The notes beneath the pieces were generated by a model. It did not search any database. It worked only from the letters and a program-made list of their open reading frames with translations, and was not told the origin of the DNA. Below, piece by piece: positions 1-7,791 of a stretch of 53,555 nt of DNA (position 1 is the first letter of the stretch; every line of letters starts with the position of its first letter). The stretch comes from Bacteroidales bacterium (GTDB lineage Bacteria > Bacteroidota > Bacteroidia > Bacteroidales > F082), in contig JAFZKP010000023.1 in assembly GCA_017553625.1 (NCBI GenBank), positions 1 to 53,555 on the forward strand, read 5' to 3'. Made by a program: the position numbers and the translations under genes.

Positions 1-22
1 ACAAGTTTAACAATTTTGTTGA

Positions 23-217
23 TTACATGAGAAGCATTTCTCTTACAGCTGCCATGTTGGCCTGCTCCACAATTGTCTGATGACCTAAAGCGCGTTTACG
101 TTTGTTGGTCTTCTTTGTCAAAATGTGGCTGTGATAAGCGTGCTTTCTCTTGACTAAACCGGTGCCAGTGATTCTGAAACGTTTCTTGGCAGCGGATTTT
201 GTTTTCATTTTAGGCAT
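23..217 (-). CDS. rpmI: 50S ribosomal protein bL35
   Basis: A 64-residue, very basic protein beginning [20 protein letters not shown], the standard N-terminus of bL35, and of normal length for the family. It is a structural protein of the large ribosomal subunit. It lies 40 bases downstream of infC and is the third gene of the thrS-infC-rpmI group; rplT usually follows and would lie off the left end of the window. Identification is secure from sequence and order. Confidence 0.97.
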   Translation of the reverse strand: MPKMKTKSAAKKRFRITGTGLVKRKHAYHSHILTKKTNKRKRALGHQTIVEQANMAAVREMLLM

Positions 218-257
218 TTTAAAACTATTTTTTAAAGTTTATGAATGAGTGTCTTTC

Positions 258-821
258 TTATTTCTTAGGAGCTATTATCATCAACATGCGCTTGCCTTCA
301 AGTTTCGGCAACGACTCAACCTTGCCTACATCCTCCAAAGCCTGAGCAAACTTGAGCAAAACCAACTCTCCCTGCTCCTTGTAGGCGATGGAACGTCCGT
401 GGAAGAACACATCGACTTTCACCTTAGCACCGTCCTCGAGGAACTTCTTGGCGTGGTTCAACTTGAACTCGAAGTCGCTGTCGCCAATCTGAGCACCGAG
501 ACGTAACTCCTTGATAACCACTTTGGTAGCCTTAGCTTTGATTTCTTTCTGTTTCTTCTTCTGGTCGAAGAGGAACTTCTTGTAATCCATGATCTTACAG
601 ACCGGTGGATTTGCGCTTGGTGAAATCTCCACTAAATCGAGACCTGCCTCATCGGCCATTCTGATGGCTTCGCGAATCGGGTGTATCTCGTTGTCACCGG
701 CCTCGCCGACGACTCTCACCATTGGTGCCGTGATCCTGTTGTTAATTCTATGAGGATCATCGTTTTGCTGCTTTCTTGGAGGTCTGTTCTGGTTGCCTCC
801 GTTGTTTACTGGAAGTGCTAT
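258..821 (-). CDS. infC: Translation initiation factor IF-3, probable AUA start
   Basis: IF-3 binds the 30S subunit and monitors the start codon and initiator tRNA. The N-domain (linker with KKFLFDQKKKQKEIKAKATK) and C-domain (GKVKVDVFFHGR-like segment, ending IIAPKK) are both present. The first ATG (722) falls inside the conserved N-domain. The same frame continues upstream through residues reading HRINNRITAP, the usual IF-3 beginning, and reaches a TAG stop at about 834-836 with no ATG, GTG or TTG on the way. The ATA at 819-821 sits 9 bases after an AGGAG ribosome-binding site, giving a 187-residue protein of normal size. Use of a non-AUG start is known for infC in other bacteria and allows autoregulation. 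The start choice is inference; the product is secure. It lies 30 bases after thrS. Confidence 0.93.
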   Translation of the reverse strand: MALPVNNGGNQNRPPRKQQNDDPHRINNRITAPMVRVVGEAGDNEIHPIREAIRMADEAGLDLVEISPSANPPVCKIMDYKKFLFDQKKKQKEIKAKATKVVIKELRLGAQIGDSDFEFKLNHAKKFLEDGAKVKVDVFFHGRSIAYKEQGELVLLKFAQALEDVGKVESLPKLEGKRMLMIIAPKK

Positions 822-836
822 GGTATGTATCTCCTA
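822..836 (-). promoter_or_regulatory. Ribosome-binding site that fixes the infC start
   Basis: On the minus strand an AGGAG stands 9 bases before the ATA at 819-821, within the short thrS-infC spacer. Strong Shine-Dalgarno sequences are uncommon in this group, so its position supports ATA rather than an internal ATG as the start of IF-3. Confidence 0.6.
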
Positions 837-851
837 TATTAATTTAACAAT

Positions 852-2798
852 TTATTTATATTCAACTTTCTGCTCTTCAGCAACCTGGTCGTTGACCATC
901 TTGATGAAGTCGGCGATTGGCATCGAGCCGAGGTCACCCATGCCGCGCTTACGCACTGAAACGAGGCCCTCGCCTTCTTCCTTCTCGCCCACGATGAGCA
1001 TGTAAGGTATCTTCTTCAATTCGGCGTCACGGATCTTACGGCCGATCTTCTCGCTACGGTCGTCGAGCAACGCTCTGACTTCCGAATTCTTCAATGTAGC
1101 GAACACCTTCTCCGAATATTCCTGATATTTCTCGCTGATAGGCAACACTATAGCCTGGTCAGGAGCGAGCCACAACGGGAAGTCGCCGGCGCAGTGCTCG
1201 AGCAACACGGCCACGAAACGTTCCATCGAGCCGAATGGGGCACGGTGAACCATCACAGGACGGTGTTTCTCGTTGTCCGAACCGATATAAGTGAGGTCGA
1301 AACGCTCTGGCAAGTTGTAGTCAACCTGGATGGTGCCGAGCTGCCAACGACGACCGAGTGCGTCTTTCACCATGAAGTCCAACTTAGGACCGTAGAATGC
1401 AGCCTCGCCGAGTTCTTCTCTTGCTGGAAGGTTCTTCTCAGCGCAGGCCTCTCTGATAGCCTGTTCTGCTCTCTCCCAGTTCTCGTCTGTTCCAACGTAT
1501 TTTGTGGTGTTGTTAGGGTCACGAAGCGAAATCTGAGCCTCGAAGTTATCGAATTTCAAAGCCTTGAAGATGATTTCGATGATGTTCATCACGCGGATGA
1601 ACTCGTCTTTCACCTGGTCAGGACGGCAGAAGATGTGAGCGTCGTCTTGTGTGAACGAGCGAACACGTGTCAAGCCGTGCAACTCGCCGCTCTGCTCGTA
1701 ACGATACACTGTACCGAACTCTGCCAAACGGAGCGGGAGGTCTTTGTATGAACGTGGCTGCCACTTGTAAATCATGCAGTGATGAGGGCAGTTCATAGGT
1801 TTCAGCAAGTAAATCTCGCCTTCCTCAGGAGTGGTGATCGGCTGGAAGCTGTCCTTGCCGTAATGATCCCAGTGACCTGATGTAACATAAAGATTCTTGT
1901 TTCCGATATGAGGAGTGATAACCTGCTCATAACCATAGTGTTTCTGAATCTTTGTGAGATATTCCTGAAGGCGGTTGCGCAGTGCTGTACCTCTTGGGAG
2001 CCACATCGGGAGACCTTTGCCAACCATGTCGGTGAACATGAAAAGCTCAAGCTCACGACCGAGTTTGCGGTGATCGCGTTTCTTAGCTTCCTCAAGAAGA
2101 ACGAGGTATTCCTCAAGTTCTTTCTGCTTAGGGAATGTGATGCCGTAGATACGAGTGAGCTGCTTGCGGTTCTCGTCACCACGCCAGTAAGCGCCGGCGA
2201 TTGAAGTCAACTTCACAGCCTTGATGCATGATGTATCAGGGATATGAGGTCCGCGGCACAAATCAGTGAAACTTCCTGATTTATAATATGTTATGGTACC
2301 GTCTTCAAGCTCGTTGATAAGCTCTACTTTGTACTCATCGCCTTTCTCGGTGAAATATTTCAGTGCGTCGGCCTTGCAAACGTCAACACGCTCAAATGCC
2401 TGTTTTTCCTTGGCGAGCTCGAGCATCTTTTTCTCGATCTTCACAAGGTCTTCTTCGGTCAATGTCATGTCGCCTGTGTCGATGTCATAGTAGAAACCGT
2501 TCTCGATAGCCGGACCGATGCCGAATTTCACGCCTTTGTAAAGCTGCTCGATAGCCTCAGCCATGAGGTGAGCCGAAGAGTGCCACACTGTAGCTTTTCC
2601 CTCAGGGTCGTTCCATGTAAACAACTGAATATTAGCGTCTTCGTTAATCGGACGAGTTGCATCCCACATCTTGTCATTCACCTTTGCTGACAACACGTTG
2701 CGAGCCAAGCCTTCGCTGATGCTTTTGGCAATGTCCATTGGCGTTACGCCCGCTTCAAACTGTCTGACTCCACCGTCAGGAAATGTAATATTTATCAT
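852..2798 (-). CDS. thrS: Threonyl-tRNA synthetase
   Basis: A 648-residue class II aminoacyl-tRNA synthetase that charges tRNA-Thr. In order: the TGS domain (residues 1-60), the editing (SAD) domain with [11 protein letters not shown] near residue 73, the catalytic core with the zinc and motif 2 region around [11 protein letters not shown], and the C-terminal anticodon-binding domain ending near [10 protein letters not shown]. Length is normal. It heads the thrS-infC-rpmI order common in bacteria. A -7 element lies about 30 bases upstream of its ATG, so it has its own promoter. Confidence 0.98.
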   Translation of the reverse strand: MINITFPDGGVRQFEAGVTPMDIAKSISEGLARNVLSAKVNDKMWDATRPINEDANIQLFTWNDPEGKATVWHSSAHLMAEAIEQLYKGVKFGIGPAIENGFYYDIDTGDMTLTEEDLVKIEKKMLELAKEKQAFERVDVCKADALKYFTEKGDEYKVELINELEDGTITYYKSGSFTDLCRGPHIPDTSCIKAVKLTSIAGAYWRGDENRKQLTRIYGITFPKQKELEEYLVLLEEAKKRDHRKLGRELELFMFTDMVGKGLPMWLPRGTALRNRLQEYLTKIQKHYGYEQVITPHIGNKNLYVTSGHWDHYGKDSFQPITTPEEGEIYLLKPMNCPHHCMIYKWQPRSYKDLPLRLAEFGTVYRYEQSGELHGLTRVRSFTQDDAHIFCRPDQVKDEFIRVMNIIEIIFKALKFDNFEAQISLRDPNNTTKYVGTDENWERAEQAIREACAEKNLPAREELGEAAFYGPKLDFMVKDALGRRWQLGTIQVDYNLPERFDLTYIGSDNEKHRPVMVHRAPFGSMERFVAVLLEHCAGDFPLWLAPDQAIVLPISEKYQEYSEKVFATLKNSEVRALLDDRSEKIGRKIRDAELKKIPYMLIVGEKEEGEGLVSVRKRGMGDLGSMPIADFIKMVNDQVAEEQKVEYK

Positions 2799-2827
2799 AT
2801 CAAATTATTTTTCGCAAAAAAGCGCTG

Positions 2828-2835
2828 CAAAATTA
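2828..2835 (-). promoter_or_regulatory. Promoter -7 element for thrS
   Basis: TAATTTTG on the minus strand matches the Bacteroidetes TAnnTTTG element and ends 29 bases before the thrS ATG. No clear -33 TTTG was found, so this is a moderate call. Confidence 0.5.
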
Positions 2836-2877
2836 CGAAATTTTTTAACACGAAATTCACTGATTATCAAAAAATTT

Positions 2878-4485
2878 TCAATCAATTTTAACACGCCTCA
2901 AATCCAGTAAATTCACGGGGTTTCCGTCGAATCCGCTCACTCTTTTTTTGACAAACCGCAACACCTCGTCGTAAAACAGTATCACAACAGGCGCCTCGCT
3001 CATCATCAAAGAGTCCATTTCGTGATATATTTCAGCTCTGGTTTTCAAGTCATTAGTGGCAATCGCCTTCGCGTAAAGCTCATCATATCTCGGGTTGGAA
3101 TAATGGGTGTAATTCGGACCTTTCGGAGCAAAATTTTCGGTCGTGAACAACGAGAGATAATTCTCCGCATCAGGATAGTCGGCCACCCACGACGAGCGGA
3201 AGAACGGCAGGCTGCATTGGGCGCGTTTCTCACGCAAAGCCGCAGGCATCATTTCCTCAACTTTGTACACCAATCCCACATCGGTCACCGACGACTGCAC
3301 AAACTTCGCCAAATCGATGTATTCCTTTGTGGTATAAAGCTTTATCTCGCTTCCTTGCAGATGATATTTCTCGATAATCTCGAACGATTTCTGTTGATTA
3401 AAAGCACATCCGATTTGTCCCAACGAGTCATATCCTGGCAGTCCTGCAGGGATAATTCCGCCATTTCCAGGAGTTCCAATTCCATTTCTGAGATAGCGCA
3501 ACATCTTCTCCCTGTCAATCGAATAATTCACCGCCTGGCGCAATGCCACCTGACGTTCTTTATCGTCTCTTTCCTCCTGATTATCAATGTAAAACGAGAG
3601 ATATTCAGTATTTAGATACGGCTCACGAATCAGATAAAAGCGGTCTTCATATTTGCTTCTCAAAAAGCCGTCGCGAGTCAGAAGTTCGTCCTTGTAACGC
3701 GCATCCACACCCGACATAAAATCGGTTTTTCCTTTCACAAACTCCATGAAAGCCACTTGCTTGTCGATGAGAAAACTCACCGAAACGGCATCGATATATG
3801 GCAAGCGTTCGCCATTTTCAAACTCAAAATACTCAGGATTTTTGCGCAAAACCAAGCGCACGCCTTCCTTCCAATATTGGAATTTAAACGGTCCGGTTCC
3901 CACTGGATGACGACCGAAATTTTCACCGTAAAACTCAACCGCTTCGTGAGGCACCACCGAGGCGTAAGTCATTGATAATATGCCAAGAAACGCCGGAAAA
4001 GGCTTGTCGAGTTCAACTTGAAAAACCGAGTCATTCAAAGCCTTGAAAGCATATCCGTTTTCATCTTGTTTCACTTGAGCAAAAATCCAGGTTCCTGGCG
4101 AGCTTAACTTTCTGTCAATCAATCTATTGAATGAGTATTCAAAGTCTTGAGCCACCACCCTCCTACTCTGTCCGTTGAAGCAGCTGTCGTTGTGGAAAAA
4201 CACATCGTTGCGAAGCAAAAAAGTGTAGGTTTTGCCATCCTCGGAGATGTCCCAACTCTTCGCTACCGCCGGCACCACGTTCATTTCGTTATCGAAGGCT
4301 ACGAGGCTGTTATACAATTGGTTACAGGCCCAGATATGCGGCTGGTCCTTAGCATAAATCGGGTCCAAAGTGAGGATCCCCGCCGCCTCGTTGTACTTGA
4401 AAATCTTCAAGTTCGAATCAGCGTCGCGCTTTCCGCAGGAAGCGAGAAGTAACAATAATATCGATACAAATAATAATTTCTTCAT
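2878..4485 (-). CDS. Peptide/oligopeptide-binding lipoprotein (SBP family 5)
   Basis: About 535 residues. The ATG at 4485 starts a lipoprotein signal MKKLLFVSILLLLLASCGKR with lipobox LASC; more upstream starts would add an implausible N-terminal extension. The mature part matches family 5 extracellular solute-binding proteins (OppA/DppA-like): ILTLDPIYAKD near the start, GTGPFKFQYWKEGVRLVLRKN in the middle, and AVNYSIDREKML. It would bind peptides in the periplasm for an ABC importer. No permease or ATPase genes lie nearby, so the partner is elsewhere or the protein acts alone; orphan family members are common in this phylum. Confidence 0.9.
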   Translation of the reverse strand: MKKLLFVSILLLLLASCGKRDADSNLKIFKYNEAAGILTLDPIYAKDQPHIWACNQLYNSLVAFDNEMNVVPAVAKSWDISEDGKTYTFLLRNDVFFHNDSCFNGQSRRVVAQDFEYSFNRLIDRKLSSPGTWIFAQVKQDENGYAFKALNDSVFQVELDKPFPAFLGILSMTYASVVPHEAVEFYGENFGRHPVGTGPFKFQYWKEGVRLVLRKNPEYFEFENGERLPYIDAVSVSFLIDKQVAFMEFVKGKTDFMSGVDARYKDELLTRDGFLRSKYEDRFYLIREPYLNTEYLSFYIDNQEERDDKERQVALRQAVNYSIDREKMLRYLRNGIGTPGNGGIIPAGLPGYDSLGQIGCAFNQQKSFEIIEKYHLQGSEIKLYTTKEYIDLAKFVQSSVTDVGLVYKVEEMMPAALREKRAQCSLPFFRSSWVADYPDAENYLSLFTTENFAPKGPNYTHYSNPRYDELYAKAIATNDLKTRAEIYHEMDSLMMSEAPVVILFYDEVLRFVKKRVSGFDGNPVNLLDLRRVKID

Positions 4486-4491
4486 AACAGA

Positions 4492-4564
4492 GGATTTCTC
4501 CATTCCGCTTCGCTTCAGTCGAAATGACAAACCGCTGTCATTTCGAGCTTGTCGAGAAATCCTT
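4492..4564. repeat. Dispersed inverted repeat, family 2 copy
   Basis: Inverted repeat with outer arms GGATTTCTC / GAGAAATCC and inner arms TCGAAATGACA / TGTCATTTCGA. It sits in the divergent spacer between the peptide-binding lipoprotein and the next plus-strand gene. Related inverted repeats built on AATGACA / TGTCATT lie near 29871 and 46299. Confidence 0.7.
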
Positions 4565-4567
4565 TTG

Positions 4568-4575
4568 CAAAGTTA
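4568..4575 (-). promoter_or_regulatory. Promoter -7 element for the peptide-binding lipoprotein
   Basis: TAACTTTG on the minus strand (TAnnTTTG consensus). The resulting leader of about 75 bases would include the family 2 inverted repeat. Confidence 0.5.
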
Positions 4576-4588
4576 TCACTTTTTTGTT

Positions 4589-4596
4589 TACTTTTG
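4589..4596 (+). promoter_or_regulatory. Promoter -7 element for the gene at 4614
   Basis: TACTTTTG preceded by TTTG at 4564-4567 with 21 bases between, close to the Bacteroides -33/-7 pattern. It lies 17 bases before the ATG at 4614, which supports that start. Confidence 0.6.
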
Positions 4597-4613
4597 CAAA
4601 AATTTTTCACTCA

Positions 4614-5168
4614 ATGCGCATTAAGAAAATCCACAGCGACCGCGGCGTCCTCGTCATCACCGATTTCGGTGACCGCACGATAGTCATTCCATTGAACAAC
4701 CGTGACAAACTGTTGAGTTTCATGCGCTCAAACGCCACCAACGTGCCGCTCTTCCCCATGGAAGTGATTGACAGTCTTGCCGATGTGGCGTCACACAAGG
4801 TTCAAATAAAGATGGAGGCGAAGAAAATTCTTCCCGAGTGGCCTTATTTCGTTCTCGACGTAAACTTCAGGTATTCAAAGAGTTACGACATCTCGTTTGA
4901 GGAGCCGTTCTTCAAGTTCTCTCACCCTCTCGACGATGGATCAACCTTTTTCCGCGTCGAATACGAGGAGATTGAGAGCGACTTCACGCCCAACGGCAAA
5001 TATCGTGGTGCTCACGCCCGCCGCTACCATCTCGACGAGATAATGGAAAGTCTGGAATATCTCGCAAAAGATACCCCAGACCTAAAACTTGAAGCTGTGA
5101 TTCAAACAACCGCCGGAGAAGTTTATACCTCAGAAAAGATTTTATTTAGACAGGATTTACAAGATTAA
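4614..5168 (+). CDS. Unknown protein whose 3' end is repeated downstream
   Basis: 184 residues, beginning MRIKKIHSDRGVLVITDFGD. I do not recognise a family; no signal peptide or membrane segment is visible, so it is probably cytoplasmic. The ATG at 4614 is chosen because a promoter lies just upstream and the preceding in-frame codons fall in a dispersed repeat. The last part of the gene (from about 5004; residues MESLEYLAKDTPDLKLEAV onward) occurs again at about 5935, 7570 and 8468. The final residues RQDLQD come from a separate AT-rich repeat (ACAGGATTTACAAGATTAAC) rather than from the gene's own homology block, so the present C-terminus is probably a junction. Confidence 0.75.
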   Translation: MRIKKIHSDRGVLVITDFGDRTIVIPLNNRDKLLSFMRSNATNVPLFPMEVIDSLADVASHKVQIKMEAKKILPEWPYFVLDVNFRYSKSYDISFEEPFFKFSHPLDDGSTFFRVEYEEIESDFTPNGKYRGAHARRYHLDEIMESLEYLAKDTPDLKLEAVIQTTAGEVYTSEKILFRQDLQD

Positions 5169-5176
5169 CAGGATTT
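5004..5176 (+). repeat. Gene-tail repeat, copy 1 (fused to the gene)
   Basis: This is the 3' end of the gene at 4614, ending in the AT-rich repeat ACAGGATTTACAAGATTAAC that overlaps the stop codon. It is the reference copy of a tail that recurs downstream with mostly third-position differences. Confidence 0.85.
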
Positions 5177-5211
5177 TAAACATTCTTGCTTCTTACTTCT
5201 GGATTCTCAAC

Positions 5212-5772
5212 TCACTTATTATTCTCCTTTTTCCGAACAACTTTGTGTCTCAGTTTCACCACAGCGAAATTCAGCTCGAATTCTGATTCGGTTTCAGTGG
5301 TTTTCAGGTCGTCTCCTATAATATCGGATATGATGTTGTCGCTCTTTTCAACCAATTGCTGCTGAATTTCCTTATCTTGAGGTTGCAACATCTGTGAGAT
5401 TGTTCTTCCCAGTTCTCTCAATTTTGCAAAAGTCTCGATGATTGCAATCGTTGTATCAGTGGCTTTCTTGCTTTTCAGGATTGTTGCGAGCATGTAAAGT
5501 CCCCTCTCAGTGAAAGCTTTTGGATTACTCTTGAAAAATTTAATTCTTTCGAGGATGTCAAAATTTTTGATATCCTCTAAATCTTTGTCAGTAGTAGCAA
5601 ACACATAACCTTCCGGAAATTTTTCAGGATTGTTTTTAACAGCCTGATTTACAATTCTTGTTTCAACTCCATACAACGAGGCAACATCCATGTCAAGGAT
5701 AACTTGTTTGCCTCTCAATTCGACAATCATGTCTTCGATTTGCTCGAATTTTACAATACTTTTCTTTGCCAT
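5212..5772 (-). CDS. ORF6N-domain protein, copy 1
   Basis: 186 residues starting MAKKSIVKFEQIEDMIVELR. The N-terminal ORF6N domain (residues about 5-95) shows LRGKQVILDMDVASLYGVET and FPEGYVF, typical of this family, which is found in phage and Bacteroidetes genes and is believed to bind DNA. The C-terminal tail (about 120-186) is charged and helical, with LVEKSDNIISDIIGDDLK. It has its own promoter -7 element just upstream and stands opposite to the gene whose tail precedes it. A second copy lies at 6866. The two differ strongly at residues 60-90 but are almost identical in the C-terminal third. Its regulatory target is unknown. Confidence 0.88.
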   Translation of the reverse strand: MAKKSIVKFEQIEDMIVELRGKQVILDMDVASLYGVETRIVNQAVKNNPEKFPEGYVFATTDKDLEDIKNFDILERIKFFKSNPKAFTERGLYMLATILKSKKATDTTIAIIETFAKLRELGRTISQMLQPQDKEIQQQLVEKSDNIISDIIGDDLKTTETESEFELNFAVVKLRHKVVRKKENNK

Positions 5773-5798
5773 AATAATAATTTTTAAAGTTTACATGG

Positions 5799-5806
5799 CA
5801 AAGTTA
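5799..5806 (-). promoter_or_regulatory. Promoter -7 element, ORF6N copy 1
   Basis: TAACTTTG on the minus strand, 26 bases before the ATG. The same spacing and surrounding sequence (ATGGCAAA on the plus strand) recur before copy 2. Confidence 0.55.
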
Positions 5807-5934
5807 TAGTCAAAAAATTGAACACCTATTAAAGTGATGTCAATTTTTGCCGGTTTAAATTGATTTTTAACATAAGTTTCACGAAAATGAAGGAAATCTA
5901 AAAATATTTTAACAGTTTCACATCGTCATTTCGA

Positions 5935-6078
5935 CCGTGGCGCCCACGCCCGCCGCTACCACCTCGAAGATATAATGGAAAGTCTGGAATATCTCGTAAA
6001 AGACACCCCAGACTTAAAACTTGAAGCAGTGATTCAAACCATCGCCGGAGAAGTTTATACTTCTGAAAAAATAATTTT
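5935..6078 (+). repeat. Gene-tail repeat, copy 2 (detached)
   Basis: Repeats the last part of the gene at 4614, starting at CGTGGCGCCCACGCC and remaining open in the same reading frame through the YTSEKIIF-encoding end. It has no upstream gene body, so it is a displaced 3' end. Its differences from copy 1 are mostly synonymous. Confidence 0.85.
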
Positions 6079-6109
6079 CAAAAATAGCTGCACGGTTCAA
6101 AAATATTTG

Positions 6110-6117
6110 TATCTTTG
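6110..6117 (+). promoter_or_regulatory. Promoter -7 element of putative small RNA 1
   Basis: TATCTTTG fits TAnnTTTG. The preceding 40 bases are shared with the second copy at 7779, including AGCTGCAC near the -33 position, although no clean TTTG is present there. Confidence 0.6.
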
Positions 6118-6121
6118 CACC

Positions 6122-6207
6122 CAGAAATCAATAGGGGAACAGTCCAGTTTAGACGTCCATAATTTGGTGATGACCTCGTCGGAGAGAGCCAACCTGTCGG
6201 TTTCTTT
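6122..6207 (+). ncRNA. Putative small RNA 1, convergent with a 137-aa protein gene
   Basis: About 85 bases between a promoter -7 element and a terminator. The sequence AGAAATCAATAGGGGAACAG and the later part GGAGAGAGCCAACC are the same in the copy at 7792, although the surrounding DNA has drifted. Two small hairpins can be drawn: CTC-GTCG-GAG and the terminator AACC-TGTC-GGTT followed by TCTTTTTTT. A reading frame exists across it but has no conserved start, and the second copy carries an indel, which argues against coding. I do not recognise a known RNA family. The RNA ends immediately before the stop codon of the convergent gene. Confidence 0.6.
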
Positions 6208-6208
6208 T
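6189..6208 (+). terminator. Intrinsic terminator of putative small RNA 1
   Basis: A short stem AACC/GGTT with loop TGTC followed by a run of T. It is identical in the second copy. Confidence 0.6.
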
Positions 6209-6209
6209 T

Positions 6210-6623
6210 TTATGCCTTTATCGCTGTAATACAGTATTGTATCTTCTCCCCTGACTTTTTAATACCGACAGTCATTTTTACCATCCCTATACCAACCAAA
6301 TCATATTTCATAACTTGAATTTGGACAAAATTGTCCTGATTCTTGCTTCCTCTTTTTGTTGGTTTTGGTTTACCAACTTTGACAGCATAGCGCAATATTG
6401 TATCTAGTTGCAGCAATGCCAATGTGGATGTATAACTTTTAGCTGCATGACGTTTTGTTTCGGTTATCGACAAATAACGAATGTTTATATAATCTTTCAA
6501 CGACCGATTATACACACGTTTATCCGGGTTTTCTTCCGTCCAACAACGATACACTTGTAATATAATTTCTTCTCTAATTTTAAAATTTTCTTTACTGTTT
6601 TCAAAAGGTATATTCATACGCAT
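6210..6623 (-). CDS. Unknown 137-aa protein paired with a small RNA, copy 1
   Basis: A 137-residue protein beginning MRMNIPFENSKENFKIREEI. It is mostly helical in its first 85 residues (YNRSLKDYINIRYLSITETK) and basic in the middle (KPKPTKRGSKNQ), then has a beta-rich end (LVGIGMVKMTVGIKKSGEK). No signal peptide or membrane segment is seen, and I do not recognise the family. The stop codon abuts the terminator of the opposing putative RNA. A -7 element about 109 bases upstream gives a long leader shared with copy 2 (7879), which is about 80% identical by eye. The basic middle and the RNA partner suggest nucleic-acid binding, but this is inference. Confidence 0.75.
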   Translation of the reverse strand: MRMNIPFENSKENFKIREEIILQVYRCWTEENPDKRVYNRSLKDYINIRYLSITETKRHAAKSYTSTLALLQLDTILRYAVKVGKPKPTKRGSKNQDNFVQIQVMKYDLVGIGMVKMTVGIKKSGEKIQYCITAIKA

Positions 6624-6731
6624 TTTAAATATTAAATTTATTCAACAATTCATAACCATTTCGCAATCAAGCGATTTCATCCTCTTCAATAAATTTTACG
6701 ATGCTCTTTGGAGTTTGATTCAAAATCAGTT

Positions 6732-6739
6732 GCAAAAAT
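6732..6739 (-). promoter_or_regulatory. Promoter of the 137-aa gene, copy 1
   Basis: TATTTTTG on the minus strand, with TTG (6760-6762) 20 bases further upstream, a good Bacteroides-type pair. It lies about 109 bases before the ATG, so the transcript has a long leader, conserved in copy 2. Confidence 0.6.
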
Positions 6740-6784
6740 AAGGCAAAAAAGGTTCGTTGTCAAGTGGTTTTTGGCAAACTTGAC

Positions 6785-6826
6785 AAGATTTTATTTAGAC
6801 AGGATTTACAAGATTAACAGGATTTA
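6785..6826 (+). repeat. Gene-tail repeat, copy 3 (short, terminal part only)
   Basis: Matches only the last 40 or so bases of copy 1 (AAGATTTTATTTAGACAGGA and the ACAGGATTTACAAGATTAAC repeat). It is followed, as in copy 1, by a pyrimidine-rich stretch and the 3' end of an ORF6N gene. Confidence 0.8.
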
Positions 6827-6865
6827 ATATTCTGTCTCCTGGATTCTGGCTTCTGTCTTCTCAAC

Positions 6866-7426
6866 TCACTTATTATTCTCCTTTTTCCTTACAACCTTAT
6901 GCCTCAGTTTGACCACGGCGAAATTCAGCTCAAATTCTGATTCGGTTTCAGTGGTTTTCAGGTCATCACCGATAATATCAGAAATGATATTGTCACTCTT
7001 TTCGACTAATTGTTGCTGTGTTTCTTTATCTTGAGGTTGCGACATCTGTGAAATAGTTCTTCCCAGTTCTCTCAATTTTGCAAAAGTCTCGATGATTGCA
7101 ATCGTTGTTTCAGTTGCCACATCGCTTTTCAAAATGGTTGCCAACATGTAAAGGCCTTTTTCAGTGAATGCTTTCACAGGCACGTATGAATGTTTCAAAT
7201 TAGCGAACTGGTCAAAATTTTTGACCAGTTCCATTTCTTCGTTAGTCGCAGTAAATACATAACCTTCCGGGAATTTCTTCGGATTGTTTTTAACAGCTTG
7301 GTTAATAACTTTTGTCTCAACTCCGTACAAGTCAGCGACGTCTGCGTCGATAATAACTTGCTTCCCACGCAAATCGATTATCTTATCTTCGATTTGCTCG
7401 AATTTCACAATACTTTTCTTTGCCAT
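6866..7426 (-). CDS. ORF6N-domain protein, copy 2
   Basis: 186 residues, the same length as copy 1, starting at the ATG of MAKKSIVKFEQIEDKIIDLR; upstream in-frame starts are not used because a promoter lies between. It has the same ORF6N domain (LRGKQVIIDADVADLYGVET) and charged C-terminal tail. Against copy 1, residues about 60-90 are largely different (NEEMELVKNFDQFANLKHSY), while the last 65 residues are nearly identical. This uneven divergence suggests recombination or selection on the central segment. It lies next to gene-tail copies on both sides. Confidence 0.88.
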   Translation of the reverse strand: MAKKSIVKFEQIEDKIIDLRGKQVIIDADVADLYGVETKVINQAVKNNPKKFPEGYVFTATNEEMELVKNFDQFANLKHSYVPVKAFTEKGLYMLATILKSDVATETTIAIIETFAKLRELGRTISQMSQPQDKETQQQLVEKSDNIISDIIGDDLKTTETESEFELNFAVVKLRHKVVRKKENNK

Positions 7427-7450
7427 AATTATAAATTTTAATTTACATGG

Positions 7451-7458
7451 CAAAATTA
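7451..7458 (-). promoter_or_regulatory. Promoter -7 element, ORF6N copy 2
   Basis: TAATTTTG on the minus strand, 24 bases before the ATG, in the same context as copy 1. Confidence 0.55.
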
Positions 7459-7569
7459 TATTCAAAGAACCAAAAGTCAATTATTGTCATACTGTTTTTT
7501 GCAGTCAAAAAGTGATTTTTAACTAAAAAAGCATGAAAATGAATTAAATCTTAAAAAGTTTTAACAATT

Positions 7570-7688
7570 CCACCTCGACGAAATAATGGAAAGTCTGGAA
7601 TATCTTGCCAAAGACATCCCAAACTTAAAACTTGAAGCAGTGATTCAAACAACCGCCGGAGAGGTTTACACCTCCGACAAAATTATTT
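7570..7688 (+). repeat. Gene-tail repeat, copy 4 (detached)
   Basis: Repeats the gene tail from CCACCTCGACG to the codons for YTSDKII, open in frame, with mostly third-position differences from the other copies. It is followed by a pyrimidine-rich stretch and the second small-RNA module. Confidence 0.85.
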
Positions 7689-7778
7689 GCACAAGACTTA
7701 GCATTCTGACTTCTGCCTCCTGGCTTCTGTCTTCTTAAAAAATTTTTCAAAAACAGCTGCACTTATTAAAAAAGTTTG

Positions 7779-7786
7779 TATCTTTG
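7779..7786 (+). promoter_or_regulatory. Promoter -7 element of putative small RNA 2
   Basis: TATCTTTG, identical to copy 1, again preceded by AGCTGCAC. Confidence 0.6.
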
Positions 7787-7791
7787 CACCC

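Noticed and set aside
1194-1751. Long plus-strand open frame within thrS
   Set aside because: Antisense to a conserved gene whose codon bias leaves the reverse frame open; no family resemblance.
6118-6229. Plus-strand peptide frame running through the putative small RNA (ERANLSVSFFMPLSL)
   Set aside because: The second copy has a one-base difference that breaks the frame, and no start is conserved, so RNA is the better reading.
6640-6740. Possible leader peptide NQTPKSIVKFIEEDEIA in the 137-aa gene leader
   Set aside because: Only copy 1 has a (TTG) start in this frame; copy 2 does not, so translation is not supported.
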